Shown: positions 53,911-62,433 of the stretch, piece by piece
Numbering within the stretch: position 1 is the first letter of the stretch
Layout of the letters: each line of letters starts with the position of its first letter
NCBI RefSeq assembly: GCF_011839805.1
Contig: NZ_VWPY01000022.1
Span: 1-63,809, forward strand
Length of the DNA: 63,809 bases
Direction: 5' to 3'
Source: Kineococcus rubinsiae
GTDB lineage: Bacteria; Actinomycetota; Actinomycetes; Actinomycetales; Kineococcaceae
Notes under the pieces: model-generated
What the model was told of the DNA's origin: nothing
Seen by the model: only the letters and a program-made list of their open reading frames with translations
The model's database searches: none
Program-made: the position numbers and the translations under genes

Positions 53911-54291
53911 GCCTCAGGATGCCGCGCGCAGGGCACCGACGCCCGGCTACCAAGAGGCGCTGCAGCCACCTGGGCAGCGCGGTGTGCGTGAGTGCCCCCT
54001 GATGTCTGTGGACGGCACGAGCTCCCACCGCTTCGCGGCTCGTCCCGCCCACAGGGGGATAGCGGGGCCCATCAGCCCGGCTGCACACCGCCAGCAGGTG
54101 CACCACTCCGCGTACCTCACCACAGGCATCCGCTGGCCGTGCACAGCCTCACGTCGGGGTGGTCGACGGAGACCGCGTACTGCTGACGCCCGGCCGGTGG
54201 CTCCCGGCTACCGGTGGCACCTGCCGTAGCGGGCTGCTTCTCGATGCTGCAACGCAGCCGTGGGCTGAGAAAAGCGCCCTAGAGGAGCGGA
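53911..54291. other. Intergenic stretch, nothing recognised
   Basis: About 0.38 kb between convergent units. A 62-codon plus-strand frame (54159-54347) overlaps the clamp-like remnant and is not supported. Confidence 0.5.
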
Positions 54292-54745
54292 TCAGACTCC
54301 ACCGATACGAGGACGAGTCGGTCGCACCGGCGCCACCGCCACGGTGACGGGCGCGGTGCCGATGAAGGTCCACGGCAACGTGCGGTCATCGACGTCATCG
54401 CTCGCCGCCGCCGCGCTGGTCATGACGATCGCACTCCTGAGCGCAGTCAAGGCGTCGTTGAAGTAGGCGGCGGTGAAGGTGACCTCCAGGTCCGTCCCGT
54501 CGCTGACGCCGGTGACCTGACGGAGACGTCGTCGAGGTGGAACCCGAGGCCGTCGTGGACCGTGAGGGTCGACACCTCACCTCGGCAGAGCTGGACGCGG
54601 GACTCCGGCCCGAACCGGATGGCCTGGTCCCGCGCGGTCCGCCCCAACCTGCTCGACGCGGCCCGGGTGAGGTCGATGCGGCGAGGCCCAGTGACGAGCG
54701 CTGCGTCCAGGCTGGGTGCGTCGACGGAGCTGGTCGGTGGCCGGG
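54292..54745 (-). pseudogene. Frameshifted gene remnant, beta-clamp-like C-terminus
   Basis: Two adjoining leftward frames read as one protein if a shift near 54527 is allowed. The first part (RRIDLTRAASSRLGRTARDQ, STLTVHDGLGFHLDDVS) and the second (QVTGVSDGTDLEVTFTAAYF, NDALTALRSAIVMTS, PWTFIGTAPVTVAVAPVRPT) then ends in TGA. The second part resembles the last domain of DNA polymerase sliding clamps (DnaN: strand, then helix F-N-x-x-x-L-T-A-L). No start codon is found after the upstream gene's stop, so this looks like a decayed or frameshifted gene. The clamp assignment is weak. Confidence 0.4.
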
Positions 54746-54748
54746 CGT

Positions 54749-56011
54749 TCAGGTGTCCAAGGAGGTCGCCCCCAGGACAGTGCTCACGAGGGCGCGGGCA
54801 TCGGCGTCGCTCGTGGAGGCTGCGGGCGGACTGGACGTCGTGGCGGTAGCCGACGCTGCGGCGGCCGCCGTGGTGGCGGCCGCCGTGGTGGCGGCCGCCG
54901 TGGTCGTGGCCGCCGTGGTGGTGGTGCTGCTCTGGGTGAGACGTGCCTGCAGCAGCTCGGCGGCGTTGGTGAGGGCGTGCTTGCGGCCGGTGAGCTGGGC
55001 GAGGATGCCGGCGGCTCGGCCGTGGATCGCGCGGACGCTGCGCCCGTGGACGGCGGCGACGTCGTCGACGCTCATCCCCTGCCGCAGCTCCTCGAGCAGC
55101 GCGAAGGTCTCCTCCTCCGCCCACGGCTGCCCGTGTGCGCCGCCCACGGCAGCCGCGGCGGCCGGTGCGCGCTCGGCGGGCAGCGTTGCGGCCGGGCTGG
55201 CCGCTGATGCCGCGATCGTCGAGCTGCTGGTGGGTCGGAGGGTCCTCGACTCAGACTCGGCCGAGCTCACGGTGGACGACGCGCCGGTGTCCTGGCGCAG
55301 GTCGTGCAGGCGCCGAGCGGTGCTCTTGCGGGAGCGCTTCAGCTGCGCGGCGAGCTCGCTGGTGGGGATGCCGGCGTGGATGGCGGCGCGGACCTGGTCG
55401 TCCTCGGCCGGCGTCCAGATCGCACCGGTGTGCGGGGCGAGGGCGAGGACTTCGGCGTGCTGGCGCCGACGAGTGGTCGCCAGTGCCGTCGCCCAGTCGT
55501 AGTCGCGATCGGTGAGCAGCTGCTCGCGCAGCCACTCCACCCGCTGCTCACGCTTGAGGTGGGAGGTCTCCTCCGGGGTCATGCGGGCCGCTCGGGCCAG
55601 GATCGCGGTGGGGGTGCGCTGGTGGGCCGCGGCGAGGTCGTCGATGGTCAGTCCGTCGCGCAGGCCGCGCACGAGTCGGGCCTCCTCCTCTGGCGTCCAG
55701 TACGCGATCCTCACGGACCTGATTGTGCCCGTCGAGGTGTCACCGACCCCTCGGTTCACTCCCGATGCGGGCGGGCGGACAGACGGGCGGGCGGACGGGG
55801 CGACGGCAGCGGCAGCGCGCTGAGTGCGGGCTCGCCGGGGCCTTTCGGAACCCTTGCGTGGACTCAGCGGCTGGGGAAGTAGAGGGCGCGGCCCTCCCAC
55901 GCCGTGCCCGCGGCGGCGTAGGCGTACGGCGGCTACGGCCAGGCGCAGCGCGGCGACGTCGTCGCTGACTGGCTTCGTAGCGGCCGGCTTGGCGGTGGCG
56001 GTGTCGTTCAT
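54749..56011 (-). CDS. Protein with three SANT/Myb-like DNA-binding repeats
   Basis: 420 residues. Three related helical repeats of the SANT/Myb type: YWTPEEEARLVRGLRDGLTIDDLAAAHQRTPTAILARAARM (104-144), IWTPAEDDQVRAAIHAGIPTSELAAQLKRSRKSTARRLHDL (199-238) and PWAEEETFALLEELRQGMSVDDVAAVHGRSVRAIHGRAAGI (297-336). Each has the leading W, acidic E-E-E/E-D-D, and a recognition-like final helix with R. They are separated by Ser/Ala linkers. A Thr/Ala repeat near the C-terminus (about 360-390) is encoded by tandem 15-bp units. ATG 56011 has AAGGA upstream; GTG 55714 would give a 321-residue form beginning at repeat 1. It follows the primase gene by 66 bp. Probable DNA-binding protein of plasmid replication or regulation. 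Confidence 0.72.
   Translation of the reverse strand: MNDTATAKPAATKPVSDDVAALRLAVAAVRLRRRGHGVGGPRPLLPQPLSPRKGSERPRRARTQRAAAAVAPSARPSVRPPASGVNRGVGDTSTGTIRSVRIAYWTPEEEARLVRGLRDGLTIDDLAAAHQRTPTAILARAARMTPEETSHLKREQRVEWLREQLLTDRDYDWATALATTRRRQHAEVLALAPHTGAIWTPAEDDQVRAAIHAGIPTSELAAQLKRSRKSTARRLHDLRQDTGASSTVSSAESESRTLRPTSSSTIAASAASPAATLPAERAPAAAAAVGGAHGQPWAEEETFALLEELRQGMSVDDVAAVHGRSVRAIHGRAAGILAQLTGRKHALTNAAELLQARLTQSSTTTTAATTTAAATTAAATTAAAAASATATTSSPPAASTSDADARALVSTVLGATSLDT
54860..54920 (-). repeat. Short tandem GC repeats encoding Thr/Ala runs
   Basis: GCGGCCGCCGTGGTG unit repeated about four times, encoding TTAA-type repeats in the C-terminus of the SANT-repeat protein. Likely length-variable. 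Confidence 0.75.
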
Positions 56012-56076
56012 CTCGTGTGGTCCTTCCAGGTCGCTAGCCAGATCCGGGCGGAGCATGGCGAAGAGTGGTCCGGCGC

Positions 56077-57411
56077 TTAGGCCGTTGCGCTGTTGGTGCG
56101 GTGGTCCAGCAGTTCGTCCACCACGCACCCCGCGTCGGCGCCGGTAGCCACGGCCACTGCGGCCAGGCACTGGCCCATGTCGAGGTCGTCATGGACGGGG
56201 TCGATGAGGCGGACGGCGGCGCGCACCGCGTTCAGCTGGCTGGTGTCTTCGTGCAGCCGCCCGGTCCAGGGGGTGACGGCGTCGCGGATGAGGCTCAAGA
56301 CCAGGGGCGTGTGCTGGACGTGCTCGAGCAGCTCGGCCAGCTGGGTGCGGGGCAGGCTCGCCGGGTCGCCCCCTTCGGGCAGGGTGACCTCCAGCAGCCG
56401 CAGGCCGCGGGCGGTGGCGAGCTCGAAGGCCCGTCGAGCAGCGCCGCGCCCTGCCTTGTCGCAGTCGAAGGCGACGGCCAGGCCCCGACGGCCCAGGCCG
56501 CTGGTGCCCAGGCTGGTGTCGTGACCCTGGCCCGTGGTGTTCACCTGGAGGACGTCGTGGAGGAGGTCGAGGTGCTCGCTGGTCAGTGCGGTGCCGCAGC
56601 TGGCGATCCCGACGTAGCTCCCGGCGCCGGCGAGGGTGATGGCCAGGGCGTCGGTGGGACCTTCCACCAGGACCGGCAGGGCACCGGCGCCCAGCAGCCG
56701 GCGGACCTGCGGGGTGAGGCCGTAGAGGACCTCACGCTTGCGGTACAGGGCGGTCTCGCAGGTGTTGAGGTACTTGGGCAGGTCGTGCCCAGCTGCGGCG
56801 GCCGCGGCGCGGTCCTCGTCGAAGGCGCGGGCGGTGAAGCCGACGACGTCGCCGGCGGCGTCGTGGACGGCGAAGGTGATGCGGGCGCGGAAGCGGTCGA
56901 TGAGGTGGGTGGTGCGGCTGCGGACACTCACCCCGGCGGCGAGCAGGTGCTCGTCGGTGTAGCCCAGGCCCTGCAGGTGGGTGGTCAGTGCGGTCCAGCC
57001 CTCGGGGGCGTAGCCGATGCCGTCGGCGGCGGTGAGGATCGGCAGGCGGCGGGCGGCCAGCGCACGCCGTGTGCGACGGCCCGCGGTGGGCTCAACCAAG
57101 CAGGCGCGGAAGAAGGTGGCGGCGTCGGCCGCGACGGCGCGCAGCACTGCCAGCTCGTCCACGGTCTCCTCCACGACATCGGTCTCGGTCATGTCCTGCT
57201 CCACGGTGGAGGGATCTTCCTGGAGGAACTGCACGGGGATGAGTCCGTTGGCCGCGGCGCGGTCGCACGCCTGCTGCAGAGCTCTGCTGATGAGGCGGTT
57301 CCTGCACTCGGTGCCACCGCGGCGGACGGCCGTAGCCGCACCCCGTGCGTTCGAGCGCGACGCGGGCTGGATCTTGAGCCAGACGCTGCGGTGGGTGGGG
57401 GTGGCGGTCAT
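56077..57411 (-). CDS. DnaG-like primase core without zinc finger
   Basis: 444 residues. The catalytic core of bacterial primase is present: RFRARITFAVHDAAGDVVGFTARAFDED (about 173-200), PKYLNTCETALYRKREVLYGL (212-232), then the Toprim domain with LVEGPTDALAITLAG (Glu250) and GLAVAFDCDKAGRGAARRAF (DxD). The usual N-terminal CHC2 zinc finger is replaced by a basic segment (1-60), and there is no helicase domain. It probably makes primers for plasmid or transferred single-strand DNA. ATG 57411 follows GAGGAGG; a longer open frame to 57546 is discarded. Confidence 0.87.
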   Translation of the reverse strand: MTATPTHRSVWLKIQPASRSNARGAATAVRRGGTECRNRLISRALQQACDRAAANGLIPVQFLQEDPSTVEQDMTETDVVEETVDELAVLRAVAADAATFFRACLVEPTAGRRTRRALAARRLPILTAADGIGYAPEGWTALTTHLQGLGYTDEHLLAAGVSVRSRTTHLIDRFRARITFAVHDAAGDVVGFTARAFDEDRAAAAAAGHDLPKYLNTCETALYRKREVLYGLTPQVRRLLGAGALPVLVEGPTDALAITLAGAGSYVGIASCGTALTSEHLDLLHDVLQVNTTGQGHDTSLGTSGLGRRGLAVAFDCDKAGRGAARRAFELATARGLRLLEVTLPEGGDPASLPRTQLAELLEHVQHTPLVLSLIRDAVTPWTGRLHEDTSQLNAVRAAVRLIDPVHDDLDMGQCLAAVAVATGADAGCVVDELLDHRTNSATA

Positions 57412-57579
57412 GGCGGGTGTCCTCCTCGATGACTGTTGGCTGCTGTGGGCTGCTGGCTTCAGAACCAGTGAGTGAAGCTGGGCGTGAGGGCGATGTCGAC
57501 GGTTCCCGTGAGTGCGTCGATCACGGGATGAACCCGATTTAGACACCCCAAGGGCTTCATCGACCCCTGTCCTATTCTA

Positions 57580-57599
57580 GCGGTATAGCGCTGTACCGC
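57580..57599. promoter_or_regulatory. Palindrome upstream of the primase gene
   Basis: GCGGTA-TAGCGCTG-TACCGC, a 20-bp dyad with an almost symmetric centre, in a locally AT-richer stretch 170 bp upstream of the primase ATG. Candidate operator for the leftward primase/SANT operon. Confidence 0.5.
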
Positions 57600-57644
57600 A
57601 ACGGTTTACGCTGGCCGCGGTCGACACTTCTTGCTGCACTGTCG

Positions 57645-57938
57645 TCAAGCAGGAGTGGTTGCGTCAGCCAGGACGCGCAGTCGGTCGGGGCGAAACCCAC
57701 TCCAGTGCTGCTGCTCGGTCGTGGAGGTTTCCTCGTGCGGCTGGTGGCCGGCCGGGGCGTCGGTCACCACGACGACGGGGGCCTGGCTGTAGCCCAGTTC
57801 CTGCGTCACGCAGTCGTGTGCTCGGGTGTCGGTGCGGATGTCCACGACCTCGAACGTCACCCCGGCCTGCTTCAGGACGTCGACGCTCAGACGGCACCGG
57901 ATGCAGGTGGGACCACTGCTGTAGACGGTGATGCTCAT
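57645..57938 (-). CDS. NrdH/glutaredoxin-like redoxin
   Basis: 97 residues. MSITVYSSGPTCIRCRLSVDVLKQAGVTFEVVDIRTD: thioredoxin fold with a CxxC redox motif (CIRC, 12-15), then the cis-Pro motif SQAPVVVV (51-58) and a His-rich C-terminal tail. NrdH-type redoxins donate electrons to ribonucleotide reductase; the motif CIRC differs from the usual CVQC/CMQC of NrdH. GGAAGGGAA precedes ATG 57938. It lies immediately downstream of structured element A. Confidence 0.82.
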   Translation of the reverse strand: MSITVYSSGPTCIRCRLSVDVLKQAGVTFEVVDIRTDTRAHDCVTQELGYSQAPVVVVTDAPAGHQPHEETSTTEQQHWSGFRPDRLRVLADATTPA

Positions 57939-58029
57939 GACGGGTTCCCTTCCTAGGGTTACTGAAACGGCGGATAGGTGAGACGGAGAGGAAACGGTGG
58001 TCGGCGCCAACTGCGCCCGCCGACCAACT

Positions 58030-58424
58030 CCCTCCCCCTCCCGGCGTAGTTCCACGCGGCCGCTGTAGAGCGCGACGGTGTCACCCGTAGGGCGCGGGCT
58101 AGCCCGCGAGTCGAGGTCGCCGGCGAAGAGCGAACGATCTTGGGTCGCTCGCGTCTTCAGCGACGAGGGACGAGGAGCAGCGAGGGGACGAAGATGGTTC
58201 GGCGCAGCGGGTCGAGCGCAGCTCGCCTCGGCTTGGCTCCGTCGTGCGAGCGGCCACGATGGAACGCCGGGAGGGGAAGGGATGCAAACAGGGACACCGG
58301 CCCGAAGGGCCGACCGACCGGGCGAGGCACGAGCCCGGCCAGCACCGCAGGTGCGCCGGGAAGACGCAGGAGGGCTGGGCTGGGGGGAGCGCGAGGGGGC
58401 GCGCAGCGACACCCCCTCGCACCG
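58030..58424 (+). ncRNA. Structured intergenic element, copy A
   Basis: First of six related 0.29-0.39 kb elements. Read on the plus strand it has: CGCGGG-CTAG-CCCGCG (58093-58108); an outer pair GTCGAGG/CCTCGGC enclosing a long hairpin with CGATCTT and AAGATGG arms; GGCCC-GAA-GGGCC; GCACC-GCA-GGTGC; and the terminal GCGAGGGGG/CCCCCTCGC hairpin with 12-nt loop. It lies between the 58535 gene and NrdH. Triloops of GNA type on the plus strand point to that strand, but transcription is unproven. Confidence 0.6.
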
Positions 58425-58534
58425 GTAGCAGCGCCGGCCCGCAGGGCTGTCGGCACCCGCGACGTGCGCGGCGCGGAGCCGCCTACACCCGGTGACAGCA
58501 CCGCATGACGGACACCGGGTGCAGGCGTCTGCTC

Positions 58535-58750
58535 CTACAAGATGTCGAACAGCTTCGTCTGAGCGGGGTCGACGTCGAGGTCGGTGACGCTGAACTTGCG
58601 ACCCTGGCTGCGCAACCGTGCTGCGACCCGCTGTGCGGCCTTCTTGTCCAGTCCCTCGTAGAACTCACCCGCCTTCCCACTTCGGTAGTCGTCTGGGTCG
58701 CCGGGCACCGCCAAGGCGTAGATGTTGTAGCGGGGCACACCTCTGGCCAT
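58535..58750 (-). CDS. Small hypothetical protein
   Basis: 71 residues: MARGVPRYNIYALAVPGDPDDYRSGKAGEFYEGLDKKAAQRVAARLRSQGRKFSVTDLDVD. Mixed alpha/beta, basic helix in the middle; no known motif. ATG 58750 follows GGAG by 8 bp; the frame is open to 58783 but that start lacks an RBS. It follows the 58841-59503 gene by 90 bp and lies upstream of element A. Confidence 0.65.
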   Translation of the reverse strand: MARGVPRYNIYALAVPGDPDDYRSGKAGEFYEGLDKKAAQRVAARLRSQGRKFSVTDLDVDPAQTKLFDIL

Positions 58751-58840
58751 CGCAGGTCTCCTTCGCTGGGGTCGGGGTGGCACCAGGCAATGCCGCCTCC
58801 TAACCGCCGCGCGTGCGGCGGCCGGGCCCGTGAGTAGGTC

Positions 58841-59503
58841 TCAGGCGCGCAAGAGGTCACGCAGGAAGTCCGCCCCCTCGGGGAGGAAGATCAGGTGCTC
58901 GCTCATGCTGCGGTGCGCGAACCCCCCGGCGGCGTTGACCGTGGCGGGGTCGTTGACGTTGCCGACGCACAGGGTGAGGGTGCGCGGGCGCCGGCAGTCG
59001 GCGTAGCTGACGCTGAGGTGGACGCAGTCGTGGGGGAGGACGTCCATGCCGGGGGCGATGTTCGGGGCGAACGCGAACTCGGCGGTTCCGGCCACGCGCA
59101 GCAGCTGGAGGATGGTGTCGGTGTGGACGCCCAGCGCGCCGTCGAAGACGGGCAGGGTGACCAGGACGTGCACGTCGGGTTCACCGTCGGTGTAGGTCAC
59201 CCCGGGTAGACGGTCCTCCGGCTGCTCGTCCTGGCCGGTGCCGTCGTAGGTGTCGGGGCGCAGGAAGTAGCAGGACCGGTCGATGAGGTTGAGCGCCTCG
59301 ATGGGGTCCATGACCCGGCGGGCGGTGCCGACCTGGGCGTAGAAGCCGAACGGCTCCTTGTTGTTGCTGGTGAGCTCATCGACCGCGTTCCACCACTGCT
59401 CGGCGGCACCGGTGTGGGAGTCGATGCCGATGACGTGGGCGGTGCTCATGGTGTCGAGGTTGTTCAGCGCGATGTAGCTGCTGTACTCGGCGTCCTCGGG
59501 CAT
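58841..59503 (-). CDS. Hypothetical protein, unrecognised
   Basis: 220 residues, acidic. No signal, helix or catalytic motif stands out. It contains IGIDSHTGAAEQWWNAVDELTSNNKEPFGFYAQVG, DPIEALNLIDRSCYFLRPD and FAFAPNIAPGMDVLPHDCVHLSVSYADCRRPRTLTL. Probably a soluble alpha/beta protein. GGAAGG before ATG 59503 supports the start. Sits between element B (upstream) and the 58750 gene. Confidence 0.72.
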   Translation of the reverse strand: MPEDAEYSSYIALNNLDTMSTAHVIGIDSHTGAAEQWWNAVDELTSNNKEPFGFYAQVGTARRVMDPIEALNLIDRSCYFLRPDTYDGTGQDEQPEDRLPGVTYTDGEPDVHVLVTLPVFDGALGVHTDTILQLLRVAGTAEFAFAPNIAPGMDVLPHDCVHLSVSYADCRRPRTLTLCVGNVNDPATVNAAGGFAHRSMSEHLIFLPEGADFLRDLLRA

Positions 59504-59588
59504 GGTGGGTCCTTCCGTGGGTGTGTGAACAGGTGGCCGGTGCGGGGACGTGAGCTCTCGACGGCTGTCGCCGCCGACCGCTCACCGC

Positions 59589-59970
59589 CCCCTCCCGGCA
59601 AGTCACCTCGAGACCGACGTGAGGGGCTGTGACACCCGAAGGGCGCGGGCTCGCCCGCGAGTCCAGGTCTGCCCCGAAGCGCGAACGATCTTGGGCCGGT
59701 CGCGCTTTTCGCGACGAGGCACGAGGAGCAGCGACCGGCCCAAGATGGTTCTCGCGTAGCCGGTCGAGCGCAGCGAGCCTGGACTTGGCTCAGCACCGGG
59801 GTCGGTCACGATGAGACGCCGGGAGGGGCAGGAGCGAACAACGCCGGCCCGAAGGGCCGACCACCGCGAGGCACGAGCGCCAGCACCGCAGGGGCGCCGG
59901 CCTGGCGACGAAGGAGCGGCCGGGCTGGGGGGAGCGCGAGGGGGCGCGCAGCGACACCCCCTCGCACCGG
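59589..59970 (+). ncRNA. Structured intergenic element, copy B
   Basis: Nearly identical to copy D over its first about 280 bp. Outer pair GTCCAGG/CCTGGAC; hairpin CGATCTTGGGCCGGTCGC pairing with GCGACCGGCCCAAGATGG (one mismatch); CGCGGG-CTCG-CCCGCG; GGCCC-GAA-GGGCC; terminal GCGAGGGGG/CCCCCTCGC. It precedes the 59503 gene on the opposite strand. Confidence 0.6.
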
Positions 59971-59975
59971 ACGGA

Positions 59976-60264
59976 GACCCGACCGGGTGGCATCACGCCC
60001 GGGCCGCGGCGGGCGGGGGAGACACCCGCAGGGCGAGGGCGCAGCCCGAGAACCGGGAAGGCGAAGCCCGAGCGGCAGCGAGCCGGTTTGTCACCCCCAC
60101 CCACCACGGCCACGATGACCGCCCGAGGAGCGGTCACCGGCCCGCAACCAACACCGCCGCCGCGAAGCGGCGCCCGCCCCCTGCGACGAAGGAGCAGGGC
60201 ACCAGCTGGGGGGAGCGCGAGGGGGCGCGCAGCGACACCCCCTCGCACCCGGTCGCCGGCCCGC
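59976..60264 (+). ncRNA. Structured intergenic element, short variant copy C
   Basis: 289-bp variant lacking the long P3 hairpin but keeping ACCCG-GNA hairpins (GGGC-GCA-GCCC; GCCGC-GAA-GCGGC), CACGATGA, GACCGC..GCGGTC, CCCTGC..GCAGGG and the terminal GCGAGGGGG/CCCCCTCGC hairpin. About five substitutions separate it from copy F. Confidence 0.6.
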
Positions 60265-60400
60265 GGGGCCGCCCGCCACCCGCGCCAGCGCCAGCGCCAG
60301 CGCCAGCGCGGTAGTAGGTGGCACCCTTCGCCCTGAGCAAGCGCGCCGGCGGGTGTCGGCGGCACCCCGGGCGTGTAGGGGGTGCCGCCGCGGTGTGCCG

Positions 60401-61447
60401 TCAGGCGGTGAGGATGCGGTCCAGGGTGGTAAGGGTGGTGCGGTCGAGGTCGTCGACGCCGCCGGTGATGGCGCGCTGCATGTTGCGCTCGGCGCGGCCT
60501 GCGCCGCGGACGGTCTGCTCGTGGTGGACGTAGGTGTTCACGGCTTGCACCACGCCCCAGGCGGTGCGGGCCCACGGGGACACGCGGGCGTCGTGGTTCC
60601 AGAGTCGGCGCAGCGCGTCCTGCTTGGTGACGGCGAGGGTCTGGGCGCGGCCGGGCCTGGAGGGGATGGGTGCGGTGGCGGCCAGGAAGGCGCTCCACTG
60701 GGCGTCGGTGACGCTCTGCTCGCACAGGGCCTGGACTTCGGCGGTGAAGTTGTCCGCGGTAATCTCCAGTAGACCCAGCGCGTCGCGGGCGTCCTCTAGG
60801 CGCATCTGGGAGTAGCGCGAGTGCTTGACCTTGTACTGCGGGCCCCGCTCGCGCAGAGCGGTGCTCATGGTGTTGTCGCAGACCACGTTGGTGGCGACCA
60901 TCTTGTAGGTGGTGGCCAGGCTCCCGTCGTGGCTGGTCGCGGCGAGCAGGTTGGGGCGGAACTCCACCCCCTGCCGGGTGGTCAGGTTCTCCGGTGCCTC
61001 CACCGACACCCATGCCACCGCGCCCCGGCGCAGTACCCCGGCCGATCCGATGGTGATGGTGTCGCTGAGCAGCGGCGACACGCTTTCCACCAGCCACTCC
61101 CCGAACTGGTGGATGGTGTAGCCGTCGGTGAACAGCCCGAACACGTCGCCGGTGCGGCTGTGGGTGATGGCCTGGCGGTCGTTGACCTGCGCGTAGCGGA
61201 TCGGGGCGCCGTCGGGGCCGATTGCGTCGGCGGTGATCAGGTCGGTGGGCAGCGCGACGTAGACCGGCCTGGCCTCGGCGGTGAAGTCGAACAGTCGGCG
61301 GGTGACGTCGGCGACGGGGATGGCGCCCGGGTAGTGGTTGGACTGCTCGCCCTGGTCCTCCTGGCGGTAGTGCCAGGCGTGGCCGCGCTTGTCGGTGAAA
61401 CCGATCAGCGTGGACGTGTTCAGGATGGCGAGGGTTTCACGGGACAT
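60401..61447 (-). CDS. DUF932 family protein
   Basis: 348 residues. Typical of phage/plasmid DUF932 proteins: IGFTDKRGHAWHYRQEDQ near the N-terminus, then GDVFGLFTDGYTIHQFGEWLVESVSPLL, RRGAVAWVSVEAPENLTTRQGVEFRPNLLAATSHDGSLATTYKMVATNVVCDNTMSTAL (about 130-210), and RLEDARDALGLLEI. Found on plasmids and phages; function unknown, sometimes thought to act on DNA. ATG 61447 is preceded by AGGAACACC. It is bounded on both sides by structured elements (C/B on the left, D on the right). Confidence 0.83.
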   Translation of the reverse strand: MSRETLAILNTSTLIGFTDKRGHAWHYRQEDQGEQSNHYPGAIPVADVTRRLFDFTAEARPVYVALPTDLITADAIGPDGAPIRYAQVNDRQAITHSRTGDVFGLFTDGYTIHQFGEWLVESVSPLLSDTITIGSAGVLRRGAVAWVSVEAPENLTTRQGVEFRPNLLAATSHDGSLATTYKMVATNVVCDNTMSTALRERGPQYKVKHSRYSQMRLEDARDALGLLEITADNFTAEVQALCEQSVTDAQWSAFLAATAPIPSRPGRAQTLAVTKQDALRRLWNHDARVSPWARTAWGVVQAVNTYVHHEQTVRGAGRAERNMQRAITGGVDDLDRTTLTTLDRILTA

Positions 61448-61531
61448 CTGGTGTTCCTCCGTCTGACTGTGCGGGTGGGTGGGCCGGAGCGAGGACGTGA
61501 GCACCCGACGGCTGCGCCGCCGACCGCTCAC

Positions 61532-61910
61532 CGCCCCCTCCCGGCAAGTCACCTCGAGACCGACGTGAGGGGCTGTGCCACCCGAAGGGCGCGGGCTCGC
61601 CCGCGAGTCCAGGTCTGCCCCGAAGCGCGAACGATCTTGGGCCGGTCGCGTCTTTGCGACGAGGCACGAGGAGCAGCGCCCGGACCAAGATGGTTCACGC
61701 GTAGCCGGTCGAGCGCAGCGAGCCTGGACTTGGCTCAGCACCGGGGTCGGTCACGATGAGACGCCGGGAGGGGCAGGAGCGAACAACGCCGGCCCGAAGG
61801 GCCGACTACCCGGGCGAGGCACGAGCCCGGCCAGCACCGCAGGTGCGCCACTCCGAAGGAGTGGGCTAGGGGGAGCGCGAGGGGGCGCGCAGCGACACCC
61901 CCTCGCACGT
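61532..61910 (+). ncRNA. Structured intergenic element, copy D
   Basis: Same architecture as B, with outer pair GTCCAGG/CCTGGAC and an added CCACTCC-GAA-GGAGTGG hairpin near 61856. The long hairpin carries two internal mismatches compared with B, so not every change is compensated. It ends at the GCGAGGGGG/CCCCCTCGC stem and lies upstream of the DUF932 gene. Confidence 0.6.
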
Positions 61911-61991
61911 CCGCCAGGACCAGGACAGCAACCGACCGGGCTGGAGCCCCCGGCCGCTCCGTCGTGTGGTGTGGGCGGTCGGGGGGTCGGG

Positions 61992-62342
61992 TCAGCCCCA
62001 GCAGACTTCTACGGCGCTGGGGATCGTGACGTGGCCGTTGCAGTCCGTGCACTCGAAGTGGTCGGTGGTGTAGTTGTGGTCGTCTTCGGAGACGCCGACG
62101 GACAGGTCTTCGCTGTGACCGTCGAGGCCGTAGTCAAGGTCCACGAGGGTGTTGTACGGGGTGGAACGGTCAACTTCGGCGAGGGTGTCGATGGCTGCAC
62201 AGTGCGGGCACTGCAGGTGCGGGGAGTCGGTCTGCTCTTCCGCCTGAACAAGGGTGGCCTCTCGCACGTCGGGGGCCGTGGTGATGATGAGGCCCACATG
62301 GGCGGCGATCGTGTCGAGGACGACGCGGATGACGGGGTTCAC
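61992..62342 (-). CDS. Zinc-ribbon hypothetical protein
   Basis: 116 residues: NPVIRVVLDTIAAHVGLIITTAPDVREATL, then LQCPHCAAIDTLAEVDRST and FECTDCNGHVTIPS, two CxxC pairs about 50 residues apart forming a split zinc ribbon. Acidic elsewhere. GTG 62342 follows GAGAGGAG by 6 bp, which decides the start. A strong terminator lies between it and the frameshifted gene upstream. Function unknown. Confidence 0.72.
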   Translation of the reverse strand: MNPVIRVVLDTIAAHVGLIITTAPDVREATLVQAEEQTDSPHLQCPHCAAIDTLAEVDRSTPYNTLVDLDYGLDGHSEDLSVGVSEDDHNYTTDHFECTDCNGHVTIPSAVEVCWG

Positions 62343-62396
62343 GTGGTGCTCCTCTCGGGACGGATTGCTGGGGGGTCGGGGTGCGGTGCGCCTGAG

Positions 62397-62425
62397 TGGT
62401 CGGCGGCGGTATCCGCCGCCGACCA
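62397..62425 (-). terminator. Hairpin between the last two leftward genes
   Basis: Perfect 13-bp stem TGGTCGGCGGCGG with CCGCCGCCGACCA around TAT, 8 bp beyond the proposed stop of the frameshifted gene. Its position supports a stop at 62434. Confidence 0.8.
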
Positions 62426-62433
62426 CCGGTGGT

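Noticed and set aside
53911-54347. Small plus-strand frame at 54159-54347
   Set aside because: Overlaps the minus-strand remnant; no RBS or recognisable domain.
59790-61097. 435-codon minus-strand frame through elements B and C
   Set aside because: It runs through hairpin-rich repeats and antisense to DUF932; composition is Arg/Pro-rich and repeat-driven.
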